Assembly (NCBI GenBank): GCA_045632845.1
Contig: JAZQXL010000015.1
Location: 62,001 to 126,000, forward strand
Reading direction: 5' to 3'
From: RGIG4140 sp045632845
GTDB taxonomy: Bacteria; Pseudomonadota; Alphaproteobacteria; CAAHEQ01; UBA3637
DNA: 64,000 bases
The notes under the pieces were generated by a model. The model was not told where the DNA came from. It made no database searches and was given only the letters and a program-made list of their open reading frames with translations. The first letter of the stretch is position 1. Every line of letters starts with the position of its first letter. Below are positions 8,152 through 16,876 of the stretch, piece by piece. Both the position numbers and the translations under genes were made by a program.

Positions 8152-9720
8152 ATGAGCATTTCAAAACAAAGACTGCAATTGAAAAAATTGATTGTTCGCA
8201 ACAATGTGCTGGCCTTTGCAGATTTGATGCTTGTTAAAGAATATCGGGACTTGTTAACATATAATCGGGCAGACTTTTGTTATTTTCATGAAGTTTGCTC
8301 ATTGGAAATGCTTTGTTTGTTAATTAAATATCACTGTGATATTCGGCTTAAAGATGCAAATGGCAAAACGGTCAAATATGCTTTAAAAAAGAGGTTAAAA
8401 GCACTTTTAAAAGACAAAAGCATTTTAAAAAAGAGCCAACCGCAATCTAAAAAAATCATTGCGTTGCAAAAAAAGATAGAAGGACAAAAAGAAGCGTTGC
8501 AAGTGATTAACCAGTTGAATAAAAATATTTATTTAAATGCTGGGAAGGAAGAGTATATCCCTGGTTTTGGGGGATTAGACCATTTGATTTTTTCAAAATT
8601 TATGAGGTGTTGTTCTTTTGATGAACAAGATAAAAAAAGAAAAGGCTTTTCTAAGGCATTGGCCAATTATTTAACAAAAACATGCGAGGCCACTTTTGAA
8701 GAACAAGATAAGCTGGAAGCACTTTTAAAAAGAGGGGGATATTCAAAAAAGAAAATCCATTTGGCACAACACTTGTTAAATGGCCATGCGGCAAAAGAGA
8801 GCTATCAAAAAGATGAAAGAGGGTTTCCTCTTGTTGTATATAGGGGAACAACCAACGAAAATGATTTGTTTGAGCCACTTTCGCATTTTGGAACTTTAAA
8901 AGCTGCTAAGGAAAGATTGGATACCTTGGAAGAACTGCAAGAAATGCCTAATAGCCGTTTTTATCACAATATTTGTCAAGGCGGGTGGACGCCTCAGTTT
9001 CAGATTAAAACGGTTTATTTAAAAATGCAAAAGCCTTTTCGAGTGCCTGAGTTTGGGGATCATAATCTAAAAGCATATCGTAAAATGGTTATCCATGTGC
9101 TTTTGCAACAAAAATATGGGCGCTTTTTTATCAATAAATTATATGCTGCGGCAGAAAAAAAGAATGAAAAATCAAATTTGGTTGTTCAAATGCCAAAGGA
9201 ATATGATTTTATTTTCTCTCAACCTTATGAATTGACGCCTAATCAGATTAAAAAGGAGCTTTTGTTGGGTGGGCTTTATCCTGTTTTAAGTGAAAAAAAA
9301 GATGTTTCAGCAAATAGAAAAAATCTTGAAAATCTGATTTTTCAACGTGTCATCAGATACTTTGAAAGACAAGGCTATGATGGTTTTGTTTATAAAAATG
9401 GGTGGGAAGATATTGGAAATGATAGCTTTATTATCTTTAGAAAAGAGCAGGTAGTTGATATATCTAAAGCAGATAAGAAAAAGCTTGTTTCAAAAGTTCA
9501 AAATCCACAAGAAGAGATGCTAAAAAAATTAGAAGATAGGCATTTTAAAACCTGTGTTCAAAAATATGTTGATTTGTCAAAACAGTTTGATTTTGTGAAC
9601 TTTTTGCAAGAATATGGGGTGGGGGGTAGTCTTGTCCCTCAAAAGGTGCAAAAAGCCTTTGACAAGGTGTGTGACTTTTTAAGTAGCAAGTTGCTCCAAA
9701 GAAAGTTTTTTTCAAGATAA
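8152..9720 (+). CDS. ART-PolyVal-like ADP-ribosyltransferase-fold protein with ankyrin-like N-terminus, copy 1
   Basis: 522 residues. Residues 42-85 look like a degenerate ankyrin unit (HEVCSLEMLCLLIKYHCDI), residues 85-120 are a lysine-rich coiled coil, and residues 220-440 have the pattern of the polyvalent-protein ADP-ribosyltransferase fold: FPLVVYRGT (Arg231) as the first NAD-binding strand, HFGT-x2-AA-x2-RL (245-256), and GYDGFVYKNGWED (408-420, Glu419) followed by SFIIFRKEQV. In that fold the Arg/His, a middle Ser/Tyr and the Glu form the active centre. No signal peptide. It is the first of three related genes. ADP-ribosylation is inferred from motifs; the target is unknown, and it could be a toxin or a secreted effector. 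Confidence 0.7.
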   Translation: MSISKQRLQLKKLIVRNNVLAFADLMLVKEYRDLLTYNRADFCYFHEVCSLEMLCLLIKYHCDIRLKDANGKTVKYALKKRLKALLKDKSILKKSQPQSKKIIALQKKIEGQKEALQVINQLNKNIYLNAGKEEYIPGFGGLDHLIFSKFMRCCSFDEQDKKRKGFSKALANYLTKTCEATFEEQDKLEALLKRGGYSKKKIHLAQHLLNGHAAKESYQKDERGFPLVVYRGTTNENDLFEPLSHFGTLKAAKERLDTLEELQEMPNSRFYHNICQGGWTPQFQIKTVYLKMQKPFRVPEFGDHNLKAYRKMVIHVLLQQKYGRFFINKLYAAAEKKNEKSNLVVQMPKEYDFIFSQPYELTPNQIKKELLLGGLYPVLSEKKDVSANRKNLENLIFQRVIRYFERQGYDGFVYKNGWEDIGNDSFIIFRKEQVVDISKADKKKLVSKVQNPQEEMLKKLEDRHFKTCVQKYVDLSKQFDFVNFLQEYGVGGSLVPQKVQKAFDKVCDFLSSKLLQRKFFSR

Positions 9721-9730
9721 TTATTAAAAA

Positions 9731-10255
9731 TTATTCTCTAATGCGTTGGCATTTGGGACAAGGTTTGATTTGTGTTGGTTGATTGCTTGTTGAATTTTCA
9801 CTTATTTTAATGGCTTTTTCCAATTGTTCTGAGAATGCGTCGCAATAGATATATTTTGTTTTGGCAACGACCATGGGGGTGGGAACGTGCATTTTAAGCG
9901 CAACATTATACATGGGCATAATTTGAGTTTCAGTATAATTTATTTTGGTGCGAGATTGGTTGAGCCGTGTTTTGGCATGACGCATTAAAAAGTAATGCAT
10001 AGCACCATAACTTTCTTTGCTTGGAATAACGGCTTGTTGTGTGAGTTGGTGTGCGTTCATAAGATAGTTTTTATCTCTTTGAGATTGAAGGCTTTTTAAA
10101 TTTTGAAGCAGCGTTTTGTCATATTTGATTTGAGCGGCCTTTTTTTCTTGCAAAGACAGGGTGTCAATCATTGATTGAATTTCTTTTTCACTTGGGCCAC
10201 AAGCGGTAAAAACAAGTGAGGAAAGAATTAAAAGTGATAAAAGTTGTTTGTTCAT
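9731..10255 (-). CDS. Small lipoprotein between ART-fold genes
   Basis: 174 residues with an N-terminal signal and lipobox (LVFTAC, Cys19), so probably a lipid-anchored periplasmic protein. The mature part is helical, charged and Gln-rich. The C-terminus ends in KPCPKCQRIRE, with a CxxC pair. Its last 25 residues recur, degraded, at 12031-12110 beside the third ART-fold gene, which shows that the lipoprotein and ART genes were duplicated as a unit. It is encoded opposite to the ART genes and convergent with copy 1. No known family; an anti-toxin or surface partner role is possible but unsupported. Confidence 0.75.
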   Translation of the reverse strand: MNKQLLSLLILSSLVFTACGPSEKEIQSMIDTLSLQEKKAAQIKYDKTLLQNLKSLQSQRDKNYLMNAHQLTQQAVIPSKESYGAMHYFLMRHAKTRLNQSRTKINYTETQIMPMYNVALKMHVPTPMVVAKTKYIYCDAFSEQLEKAIKISENSTSNQPTQIKPCPKCQRIRE

Positions 10256-10314
10256 TTATTTATGCCTTTAAATAAATCGTATGATATCACAAAAAAAATG
10301 CAAAGTCAAAACTG

Positions 10315-10378
10315 TTGACAAAAAACATTGACAATTTTTTAATATTATGATATAATAGAAAAAATTTAAAAATAGATG
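10315..10378 (+). promoter_or_regulatory. Duplicated promoter cassette of ART-fold copy 2
   Basis: Contains TTGACA at 10315, a second TTGACA at 10328-10333 and a perfect TATAAT at 10351-10356, 17 bp after the second. The whole segment of about 64 bp is almost identical to 12131-12194, differing at very few positions, so the two genes share regulation and a recent common origin. Confidence 0.85.
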
Positions 10379-10388
10379 GATATTTTTT

Positions 10389-12011
10389 ATGCCTGATAAA
10401 ATCAAACTTTTAAATTGTGTTCAATCAGATAATGTATTAAAATTTTTATATTTAATGCAGGTACAGTCATATCGTGCTTTGATTAATATGACTTTAAAGG
10501 GGACAACTTTATTGCATGAGGTAACTTCGGCAGAAATGCTCACTCTTTTGTTGCTGTATAGTGTGAATGTTCGAATACCGAATCAAGAAAGGAAAACGGC
10601 CATACATGCGTATAAAAAAAGATTAAAAGCATTGCAAAAAGAAAGAAAAGCCCTCTTGCAAAAAAAAGATGCTCAAAAAAGGATTGAAAAACTTGGGAAA
10701 AAAATCAAAAAACAGCTTGAGGCAATAAAGCTCCTTTCATTGAATAATCGAAATCTTTTTTTAAAAGACGGCGTTGTTCATAACCCTTATCCCTCTGGAG
10801 AATGTCCTTATTTAAAAAATTTGAGACAAGAGGGTACCTTTTTTGAACAAGATAAAAGAAAAGGATATTTTTTTGAAAACTTGGCCAATTATTTAACCCA
10901 TTATTGTGTTGAAAAAATAAAACAAGTTAATAAAACAAACACGCTTTTAAAAATGGGTGGATTTAAAAAAGAAAAAGCACATCTTTCTTATCGTCTTGTC
11001 CAAAATAATCCTCAGGCAAGAATGCTCTATCAACAAGATGGAAATGGGGGACCGTTACTTCTTTTTAGAGGGACGACAAATTCAAATGACCCTTTTGAGC
11101 CTCTTTCACATTTTGGGACGTTGAAAGCAGCTAGAGATAGGTTGGATAAGTTGGATGAGTTGAGAAATATTCCAAAATCAAACTTTTGTCGAAATATGAA
11201 ACTGGGAAAATGGCAACTTGTTTTTCAAATAAAACCTGTGTATTTAAAAATGAAAAATCCGCTTCGTATTCCTGACATTTCAAAACATGATCTGAATAAC
11301 TATAAAAATGTTTTGATTCATTTTTTGTTTCAAGAAAAATATGGTCGTTTTTTTATCACGCGTATGTATATGTTTGGTTTAGAACATTTTTCTAATCAAT
11401 TAAAAAAGGCAATTTTGCCCAAAGAGTATGATTTTGTTTTTATGCAACCTTATTCATTGACGACGCAACAGGTGAAAAAGGAGCTTTTTTTAGGAGGGCT
11501 TTATCCTGTTTTGAGTGAAAAAATGGACCCGTCAGCACAAAGTAAGAATTTGAAAAATTTAATGTTTCAACGTTTTATTCGCTTTTTTGAGAGAAGGGGG
11601 TATGATGGTTTTGTCTATAAAAATGGCTGGGAAGATATTGGAAATGATAGCTTTATTACGTTTCGAAAAGAGCAAGTTGTTTTGCCATCTCAGATTGATA
11701 AAAAGAAGCTTATTTTACCCCTCCAAATCCCTCATGAAAAAGAGCTTTTGAAGTTGGAAAATAGGTATTTATCTTCTTGTAAGGAATATAGTTTAAATGA
11801 CAACAAGATTATAGATTGTGGATATAAGCCTTTATTTTTCAAAGGAATATCCAGCCAGCATTCATATGAGTTTATAGCCGGTTGTGTACATAAGCCTTTG
11901 TTTGCAAAAGAATTTGGGGTTCAGATTTTTCCACAAAAAATCAAGGAATCTGTTGCTCATATAAAAGCGTTGATAAATGCGAAATATATGCAAAAGTTTT
12001 ATTCAAAGTAA
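10389..12011 (+). CDS. ART-PolyVal-like ADP-ribosyltransferase-fold protein with ankyrin-like N-terminus, copy 2
   Basis: 540 residues, clearly paralogous to copy 1 over its whole length. Ankyrin-like unit at residues 38-80 (GTTLLHEVTSAEMLTLLL), coiled coil at 80-115, then the ART-like region: LLLFRGT (Arg227), HFGTLKAARDRL (241-252), GYDGFVYKNGWED (404-416, Glu415) and SFITFRKEQV. The conserved linker PVYLKMKNPLRIP and the block KKELFLGGLYPVLSEK are shared with copy 1. The tail beyond residue 450 is unlike the other copies (CGYKPLFFKGISS). It has its own strong promoter and a weak ribosome site. No secretion signal seen. Likely a member of an expanding effector or toxin family. Confidence 0.7.
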   Translation: MPDKIKLLNCVQSDNVLKFLYLMQVQSYRALINMTLKGTTLLHEVTSAEMLTLLLLYSVNVRIPNQERKTAIHAYKKRLKALQKERKALLQKKDAQKRIEKLGKKIKKQLEAIKLLSLNNRNLFLKDGVVHNPYPSGECPYLKNLRQEGTFFEQDKRKGYFFENLANYLTHYCVEKIKQVNKTNTLLKMGGFKKEKAHLSYRLVQNNPQARMLYQQDGNGGPLLLFRGTTNSNDPFEPLSHFGTLKAARDRLDKLDELRNIPKSNFCRNMKLGKWQLVFQIKPVYLKMKNPLRIPDISKHDLNNYKNVLIHFLFQEKYGRFFITRMYMFGLEHFSNQLKKAILPKEYDFVFMQPYSLTTQQVKKELFLGGLYPVLSEKMDPSAQSKNLKNLMFQRFIRFFERRGYDGFVYKNGWEDIGNDSFITFRKEQVVLPSQIDKKKLILPLQIPHEKELLKLENRYLSSCKEYSLNDNKIIDCGYKPLFFKGISSQHSYEFIAGCVHKPLFAKEFGVQIFPQKIKESVAHIKALINAKYMQKFYSK

Positions 12012-12030
12012 TTAAAAAAACATTAAAAAA

Positions 12031-12110
12031 TTATTCTCTGATTTGTTGGCACGTTGGACAAGGTTTGATTTGCTTGGATTGATGGCATGTTGAATTTTCG
12101 CTTGCCGTAT
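12031..12110 (-). pseudogene. Truncated second copy of the lipoprotein gene
   Basis: Only the last 25 or so codons of the lipoprotein at 9731 are matched here, ending in KPCPTCQQIRE at the same relative position downstream of an ART gene. The preceding DNA of copy 1 (lipobox and middle part) is absent, and the frame upstream runs into the promoter cassette. This is a duplication remnant, not a functional gene. Confidence 0.7.
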
Positions 12111-12130
12111 AAGTGAAGGAATTAAGTAAG

Positions 12131-12194
12131 TTGACAAAAAAAATTGACAATTTTTTAATATTATGATATAATAGAAAAAATTTAAAAATAGAAG
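12131..12194 (+). promoter_or_regulatory. Duplicated promoter cassette of ART-fold copy 3
   Basis: TTGACA at 12131 and at 12144-12149, TATAAT at 12167-12172, spacing 17 bp. Nearly identical to 10315-10378. Confidence 0.85.
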
Positions 12195-12202
12195 GTTTTT
12201 TT

Positions 12203-13753
12203 ATGTCTGATAAAATCAAACTTTTAAGATTGGTTCAAAAAAATGACATCAAAGGTATGTCTGCCTTTGTAGAGGGCAGAGTCAACCGTTTGGAAAAGGA
12301 GTTTGACTTTAATTTTAAAATAGATGGTACAACGTTGTTGCATGAGGCTGTTTCGGCTGAAATGATTTGTTTTTTATTGTATCATAAAGTGAATATTATG
12401 CTGAAGAACAGTCACAACAAAAGCCCTGAATATGTGTTGAAAAAAAAGATAAAAGCGTTGGCAAAGGAAAGGGCTGTTCAAAAAAAACAAGGCAAGTTAA
12501 AATCAGTTTTAAAATTGAACGGGCAACTTTTAGAACTTAAAAATGCATTAAAAATGCTCAAGAGCATTCGCTCATTTATTGCAAAAGGGAATGATTTTTC
12601 TTTACAAGACTTAAACACTGCCGTGTGGCTCAATCAAGCGTTTAAAACAAATTCATTTAAAAAGGATTTAACAGCGCTCGAGTTTAAAAAAATTGCAAAT
12701 GCTACGGCAAATAACGCTTTAAAAACAAAAAAATATGATGAAAAAACGGTTAAATATCTTGAAAATGCTGGGTTTGATAAAGAAAAGGTCAAAAAAGCGG
12801 CCACCTTTATTCAAACGGAGAAATTGGATCATTATTTGATGGATGAAAAAGCTCCGTTGGTTCCAAAAATGCTCTATCGTGGGACAATCAACCCCAAAGA
12901 TCAGGCAAAACCGCTGGATCATTTTGGTTCTTTTAGAGCTGCTCGTGAGCGTTTAGATTCTTTGGAGCGGGCAATTACAGAAAAACGGCTTGAAAATTTT
13001 GAAAGATTAGGTGTTGATTTGAGCCAAATTTCTTATCAAATTAAGCCGATTTTGTTAAAAGTTAAAAATCCTTTTCGCATTCCTGAAATGGGAAATCATG
13101 AACTAAAAGATTATAAGCGTTTGATGCTTCATGTTCTTTTGATGAATGAAGGTGGAAGAGGGGCTGTTTCTAAGTTGTATGAAGGGAGTAACTTTTCTGA
13201 GAGTTTTGCTTTAAAATTATCGGGTGAGGCGCTTCCAAAAGAGTTTTCTTATATATTTGATGAACCATTTAAAATGCCAATGGATGAAGTTAAAAAAGAG
13301 CTTTTGTTGGGTGGGTTGTATGATTTTGAAGAGGTGAATCCCAATTTGGTGAACAATATAAACCGTGAGCATTTGGCATATCAACGGATGATTAGATACT
13401 TTGAAAGACAAGGCTATGATGGCTTTGTTTATAAAAATGGGTGGGAAGATACGGGGATTGACAGCTACATTTGTTTTCGGCCAAATTCAGTTGTTGAACC
13501 ATTAAAAGCTTCAAAAGAAGAGCTGATTTTGCCTGTTGAAATAGATGAAAAATCAATTAAAGCATTGAATGAAGAATCAAAAATATCTTCTTTGACACCA
13601 ATGGTTTTGAAAAAAGAGGATGCTAGAAAGTTATATGATATAATGATGCGGTCTTATTATGGCAAACAAATGCATCCAGTTGTTAGGTGCATCAAAAAAA
13701 CAACACGCATTGTCCATGAATTTTTCAAAAAATCACAGGGTCGAACCAATTAA
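12203..13753 (+). CDS. ART-PolyVal-like ADP-ribosyltransferase-fold protein with ankyrin-like N-terminus, copy 3
   Basis: 516 residues. The first ten residues match copy 2 almost exactly (MSDKIKLLRLVQ), then an ankyrin-like unit at 43-75 (TTLLHEAVSAEMICFLL), a lysine-rich coiled coil at 80-120, and the ART-like region: KMLYRGT (Arg226), HFGSFRAARERL (240-251), GYDGFVYKNGWED (404-416, Glu415), SYICFRPNSV. The central part (120-215) has diverged strongly while the motifs are kept, as expected if the fold is under selection. The SYIxFxPxxV ending is closest to the phage polyvalent ART pattern. The ATG at 12203 follows the duplicated promoter cassette; the next gene begins 16 bp after the stop and is probably co-transcribed. 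Confidence 0.7.
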   Translation: MSDKIKLLRLVQKNDIKGMSAFVEGRVNRLEKEFDFNFKIDGTTLLHEAVSAEMICFLLYHKVNIMLKNSHNKSPEYVLKKKIKALAKERAVQKKQGKLKSVLKLNGQLLELKNALKMLKSIRSFIAKGNDFSLQDLNTAVWLNQAFKTNSFKKDLTALEFKKIANATANNALKTKKYDEKTVKYLENAGFDKEKVKKAATFIQTEKLDHYLMDEKAPLVPKMLYRGTINPKDQAKPLDHFGSFRAARERLDSLERAITEKRLENFERLGVDLSQISYQIKPILLKVKNPFRIPEMGNHELKDYKRLMLHVLLMNEGGRGAVSKLYEGSNFSESFALKLSGEALPKEFSYIFDEPFKMPMDEVKKELLLGGLYDFEEVNPNLVNNINREHLAYQRMIRYFERQGYDGFVYKNGWEDTGIDSYICFRPNSVVEPLKASKEELILPVEIDEKSIKALNEESKISSLTPMVLKKEDARKLYDIMMRSYYGKQMHPVVRCIKKTTRIVHEFFKKSQGRTN

Positions 13754-13769
13754 ATCAATCGGAGGGAAT

Positions 13770-14981
13770 ATGAAAACAATGTATGATATCATCAAACGTC
13801 AAAATGGAGAAGCATTTGCAAAAGCGATTTTGCATTATGATGCTAGTTTATTTGAGATGGATGATTTGCCTCGCATTGTGAAATTTGCTGGACGCAATGC
13901 TTTACCGATTTTGGCTACCCTTAAAAGAATTAAGAATGGCGAACTTGGGTTAAAGACTAAAAAAGAGGGGAAAACCCCCTATGAATTGTTGGCAGAAGCT
14001 GGGTATGATGCTTATTATGCAGATACTTTGGAAAAGCAAAATGCTATTCAAAAATATTTTGCCCCTGGTGAGGAGTTGTGCACTTTTAGAGATAGCAATC
14101 GGTTTAAAAATTATTATATCATCCATGCTGTCAAAAAGAATGTGGATGAAATTAAACGAGCAGATTTTGTGGGGCGTGAAGAAAGACAAGATGAATACGG
14201 TACTTCAGTGATTTCTATTCAAGTTTATAAGGGAGGTGGATTTATCTCAATTAAAAATCGATACAATCACAAAGTTGAAAATCCAGATAATACGTTTGAT
14301 TCCAATCCTGATAAGATTATTGAAGGGCTTTCTGATGCAATTAAAAAAGAATTTGGGACAGATTTTATCAGTTTGCCTGGTAACTATCTTTTTGCCAATG
14401 GGATGATTTTGAACTATTATAGTGAATATGGTGGGGTTTATTCAGGGGAAGGTTTTTATTTTAGAGATGGAAAACTTCATGAAGTGAATAAGGATAAAGA
14501 GTTTTTGGTGAACGATTATTTTTTGTTTGATATGCAGAAAAAAGAATTTTCATCTTTACTCTCTCCTACTGCCTTTTATGATCAGTTGTATGACCTATAT
14601 AGTAGGGATGAGGATGCAGATGAATTTGTGTATATGTTCAATCAAGAAATTAAAGGGAAAAAATTGATTGTTTCTCAAGACAAAAAAGAAAAACGTATCA
14701 CCTTGTTTGCAGATGGGGAAATGCTGTTTTCAACATATGAATCAGTGATTGATATGCTTTGTCTTAAAAAGGCTGAATGTCGTGAAACCTTTCCAAAGAA
14801 ATTCCTTGATATGAATTTAAAATATTATGATGGGGTTAAAAAATGGAGATCAGTAAGAGGATGCGTGTCCCATAATATCCCTTATACAAAACTTCCAAAA
14901 CCACCTGTGACGAAACCGATTTTGTCGCAAAAGACCACTCTACCACTCAGGCAAGCTGGTCGTCAAAATGAGGGTGATTAA
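13770..14981 (+). CDS. Repeat-less paralogue of the leucine-rich-repeat protein family
   Basis: 403 residues from the ATG at 13770, which has a strong GGAGGG site; the longer open frame overlaps the preceding gene. The first 250 residues carry the same domain as the proteins at 35.7-42.9 kb: YDIIKRQNGEAFAKAI near the start, ELCTFRDSNRF around 95, DEYGTSVISIQ around 140 and NRYNHKVENPDNTF near 165. Unlike those, the region after residue 280 has no leucine-rich repeats and ends in a proline-rich tail. It lies between the ART-fold array and the radical SAM gene, 27 bp before the latter. Function unknown; the conserved N-domain may be a delivery or binding module. Confidence 0.75.
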   Translation: MKTMYDIIKRQNGEAFAKAILHYDASLFEMDDLPRIVKFAGRNALPILATLKRIKNGELGLKTKKEGKTPYELLAEAGYDAYYADTLEKQNAIQKYFAPGEELCTFRDSNRFKNYYIIHAVKKNVDEIKRADFVGREERQDEYGTSVISIQVYKGGGFISIKNRYNHKVENPDNTFDSNPDKIIEGLSDAIKKEFGTDFISLPGNYLFANGMILNYYSEYGGVYSGEGFYFRDGKLHEVNKDKEFLVNDYFLFDMQKKEFSSLLSPTAFYDQLYDLYSRDEDADEFVYMFNQEIKGKKLIVSQDKKEKRITLFADGEMLFSTYESVIDMLCLKKAECRETFPKKFLDMNLKYYDGVKKWRSVRGCVSHNIPYTKLPKPPVTKPILSQKTTLPLRQAGRQNEGD

Positions 14982-15008
14982 AATAGAGTGATTGATTAGG
15001 AGATTAAG

Positions 15009-16364
15009 ATGCTTTCAAAATTATTAGATTTATGTGAAGAAATAAAAAATACGCCTAAATATGTGCTCGCCCACTGGCACAGTCTTGCTTTAATGCAGGT
15101 TTATTCACCCATTTTTTTAAAAGTAACGGGTAAGAAAATCCTGAAAAATCAATTAGATGAAATTGAACTTTCTTTGTTGCCGTCTGAGATACAAGCGTTG
15201 GCGAAAGAAAGTGTCAAAATGGATGATAATAAGTTGCAATCTCAGATTAACAAATTTTGGGTGAAAAAGGCTGTTTATGTGCTTTCTCAATATCAAAATT
15301 GTGCCATTCCTTTATCAGATAGTCATCAAGGCCTTTTAAATGGGAAGGGTGAAAATTTATTGTCAAAAAAAGGGGAAAAAATACTCGGTATTTTAAATCA
15401 GGCTCTTCAAAAAGGAGAGGTGACAGGCAAGGTGGCGAAGCTGGCTTTAAAAGCAGCTCATAAATTTTATATTGACTTGGATTTATATAAAGAATGGGAT
15501 ATCTCTGCTAAAAGTCTTTTATTTCCTTTAATTGATGCTGAAACACAAAAATTGATGGGGCATAATTATCCGACAATTCAGCTGACAAAAGGATGTTTAA
15601 ATCAGTGTTCCCATTGTTTAATGCGAGCTGTGCCACCTTTAACACATATGCCATATCCTATGTTTTTAAGTTTACATAACAGGTTATGGAAAACATATAA
15701 AAAATTTAAATCAGTCAGTGGTGATGAAATTGGCGTTAATGAAGATTTGCGTTTTGGTAAATTCTTTTTTGATTCAGACAGTTTAAGCTATCATGACGAT
15801 ATTATGGGGGTAGATACGGGGGATATCGTTTTACGTTCATTTTATAATAAGGTACCGATCAGCGTTATGACCAGAGGGGTCAATACACTTGTTAGTAAAA
15901 GAGCTTTGTATAAGATGATAAATAAAGTCGCTTTACCGATTTCATTTGTTGATACCCCATTGGAAAATAAAGAAAAAAGTTTAAAACAGCTTAATGATAC
16001 ATTGGATTTGTTAGAAAAATATGGTGTTAAAAAAGAGCTCGTCAGAATCTTTCATTTACACCCAAATACAGGCCCTGAAATGGATAAAAAGATTTTTAGG
16101 GATTATATTGTTGAAGATGTGAATATCTATAGAGCGGGCAGGGCTAAGAACCTTTCAGCCATAGACGAGCCAATTGTGGGTGATCAGACATTTATACCTC
16201 AAATCGTGATAGAACCGACTGGGGATATCCAGATGGTATATTTTAAAGACTTAGAGGCAGTCTACAAAAATATGGGTTCTTTGTTGCAAAAAAGATATCT
16301 CAGTCGTGGTAGCTTTTTTGATTGGTATAAAAAATTAAAACAAGAACGCCAAAAGGAATGTTAA
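15009..16364 (+). CDS. Radical SAM protein
   Basis: 451 residues. The radical SAM cluster motif C196-LNQ-C200-SH-C203 follows a TIQLTKG strand, the normal start of the TIM barrel, and the remaining barrel strands (IGVNEDLRFGKFFF, VPISVMTRGVN, ALPISFVDTP, VRIFHLHP) can be followed. The first 185 residues form a helical domain I do not recognise. The C-terminal part (QIVIEPTGDIQMVYF) resembles the end of SPASM-type proteins but has no obvious extra cysteine set apart from the last residue. AGGAG precedes the ATG. It is probably in one operon with the preceding gene. Substrate unknown; peptide or RNA modification are both possible. Confidence 0.85.
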   Translation: MLSKLLDLCEEIKNTPKYVLAHWHSLALMQVYSPIFLKVTGKKILKNQLDEIELSLLPSEIQALAKESVKMDDNKLQSQINKFWVKKAVYVLSQYQNCAIPLSDSHQGLLNGKGENLLSKKGEKILGILNQALQKGEVTGKVAKLALKAAHKFYIDLDLYKEWDISAKSLLFPLIDAETQKLMGHNYPTIQLTKGCLNQCSHCLMRAVPPLTHMPYPMFLSLHNRLWKTYKKFKSVSGDEIGVNEDLRFGKFFFDSDSLSYHDDIMGVDTGDIVLRSFYNKVPISVMTRGVNTLVSKRALYKMINKVALPISFVDTPLENKEKSLKQLNDTLDLLEKYGVKKELVRIFHLHPNTGPEMDKKIFRDYIVEDVNIYRAGRAKNLSAIDEPIVGDQTFIPQIVIEPTGDIQMVYFKDLEAVYKNMGSLLQKRYLSRGSFFDWYKKLKQERQKEC

Positions 16365-16365
16365 A

Positions 16366-16692
16366 CTAATCCTTGATTCGTTCTTGAAATTGGATGTGTT
16401 TTTGAACGGGCAAGTTAGCACTTTTGATTGTTTGAGGCAAACCCAAAGCTGCTTCATTATTGTTAATTTCAGCTTTGGGGAATGGTTTTTCTGCTTTAGC
16501 AGATTGGTAACCAAGAGCGACCATTCCAGCAAAAGAAAGCAATCCAGCCACTCCAATGGTACAATTCGTTACTAAAGTCCAAACCTCCATCTCTTTTATT
16601 TGTTTTTCCATTTTGGCTTCATTTTGTATGTCAATACCCATAAGTTTGAAATTCTCAATATCCATCTCTCTTATTTTGTTTTCTTCTTGCAT
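16366..16692 (-). CDS. Small single-span membrane protein
   Basis: 108 residues with AAAGGAG before the ATG. The first 40 residues are charged and helical (NKIREMDIENFKLMGIDIQ), followed by one membrane helix at about 42-65 (NCTIGVAGLLSFAGMVALGYQ) and a polar C-terminal tail. No signal cleavage site or family is recognised. It converges tail to tail with the radical SAM gene, separated by a single base. It resembles small inner-membrane proteins of unknown function; no role can be given. Confidence 0.65.
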   Translation of the reverse strand: MQEENKIREMDIENFKLMGIDIQNEAKMEKQIKEMEVWTLVTNCTIGVAGLLSFAGMVALGYQSAKAEKPFPKAEINNNEAALGLPQTIKSANLPVQKHIQFQERIKD

Positions 16693-16841
16693 GGGGACTC
16701 CTTTTGAAAATTTGCTGGCATTTTAGCTTAAATGACTGGATTTGTCAATGAAATTTAGTTTTTATAAAAAAATGACAATTTTTTGATGTCTGTGAGTTCC
16801 CTTTTTTAGTAAAAGAGGCGAGAATATTTTTTTAATAATAC

Positions 16842-16870
16842 TTTACATTTAAAGCTAAAAATGATATATT
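16842..16870 (+). promoter_or_regulatory. Promoter of a putative small RNA
   Basis: TTTACA (16842-16847) and TATATT (16865-16870) are 17 bp apart, giving a predicted start near 16877. Confidence 0.6.
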
Positions 16871-16876
16871 ACCTCT

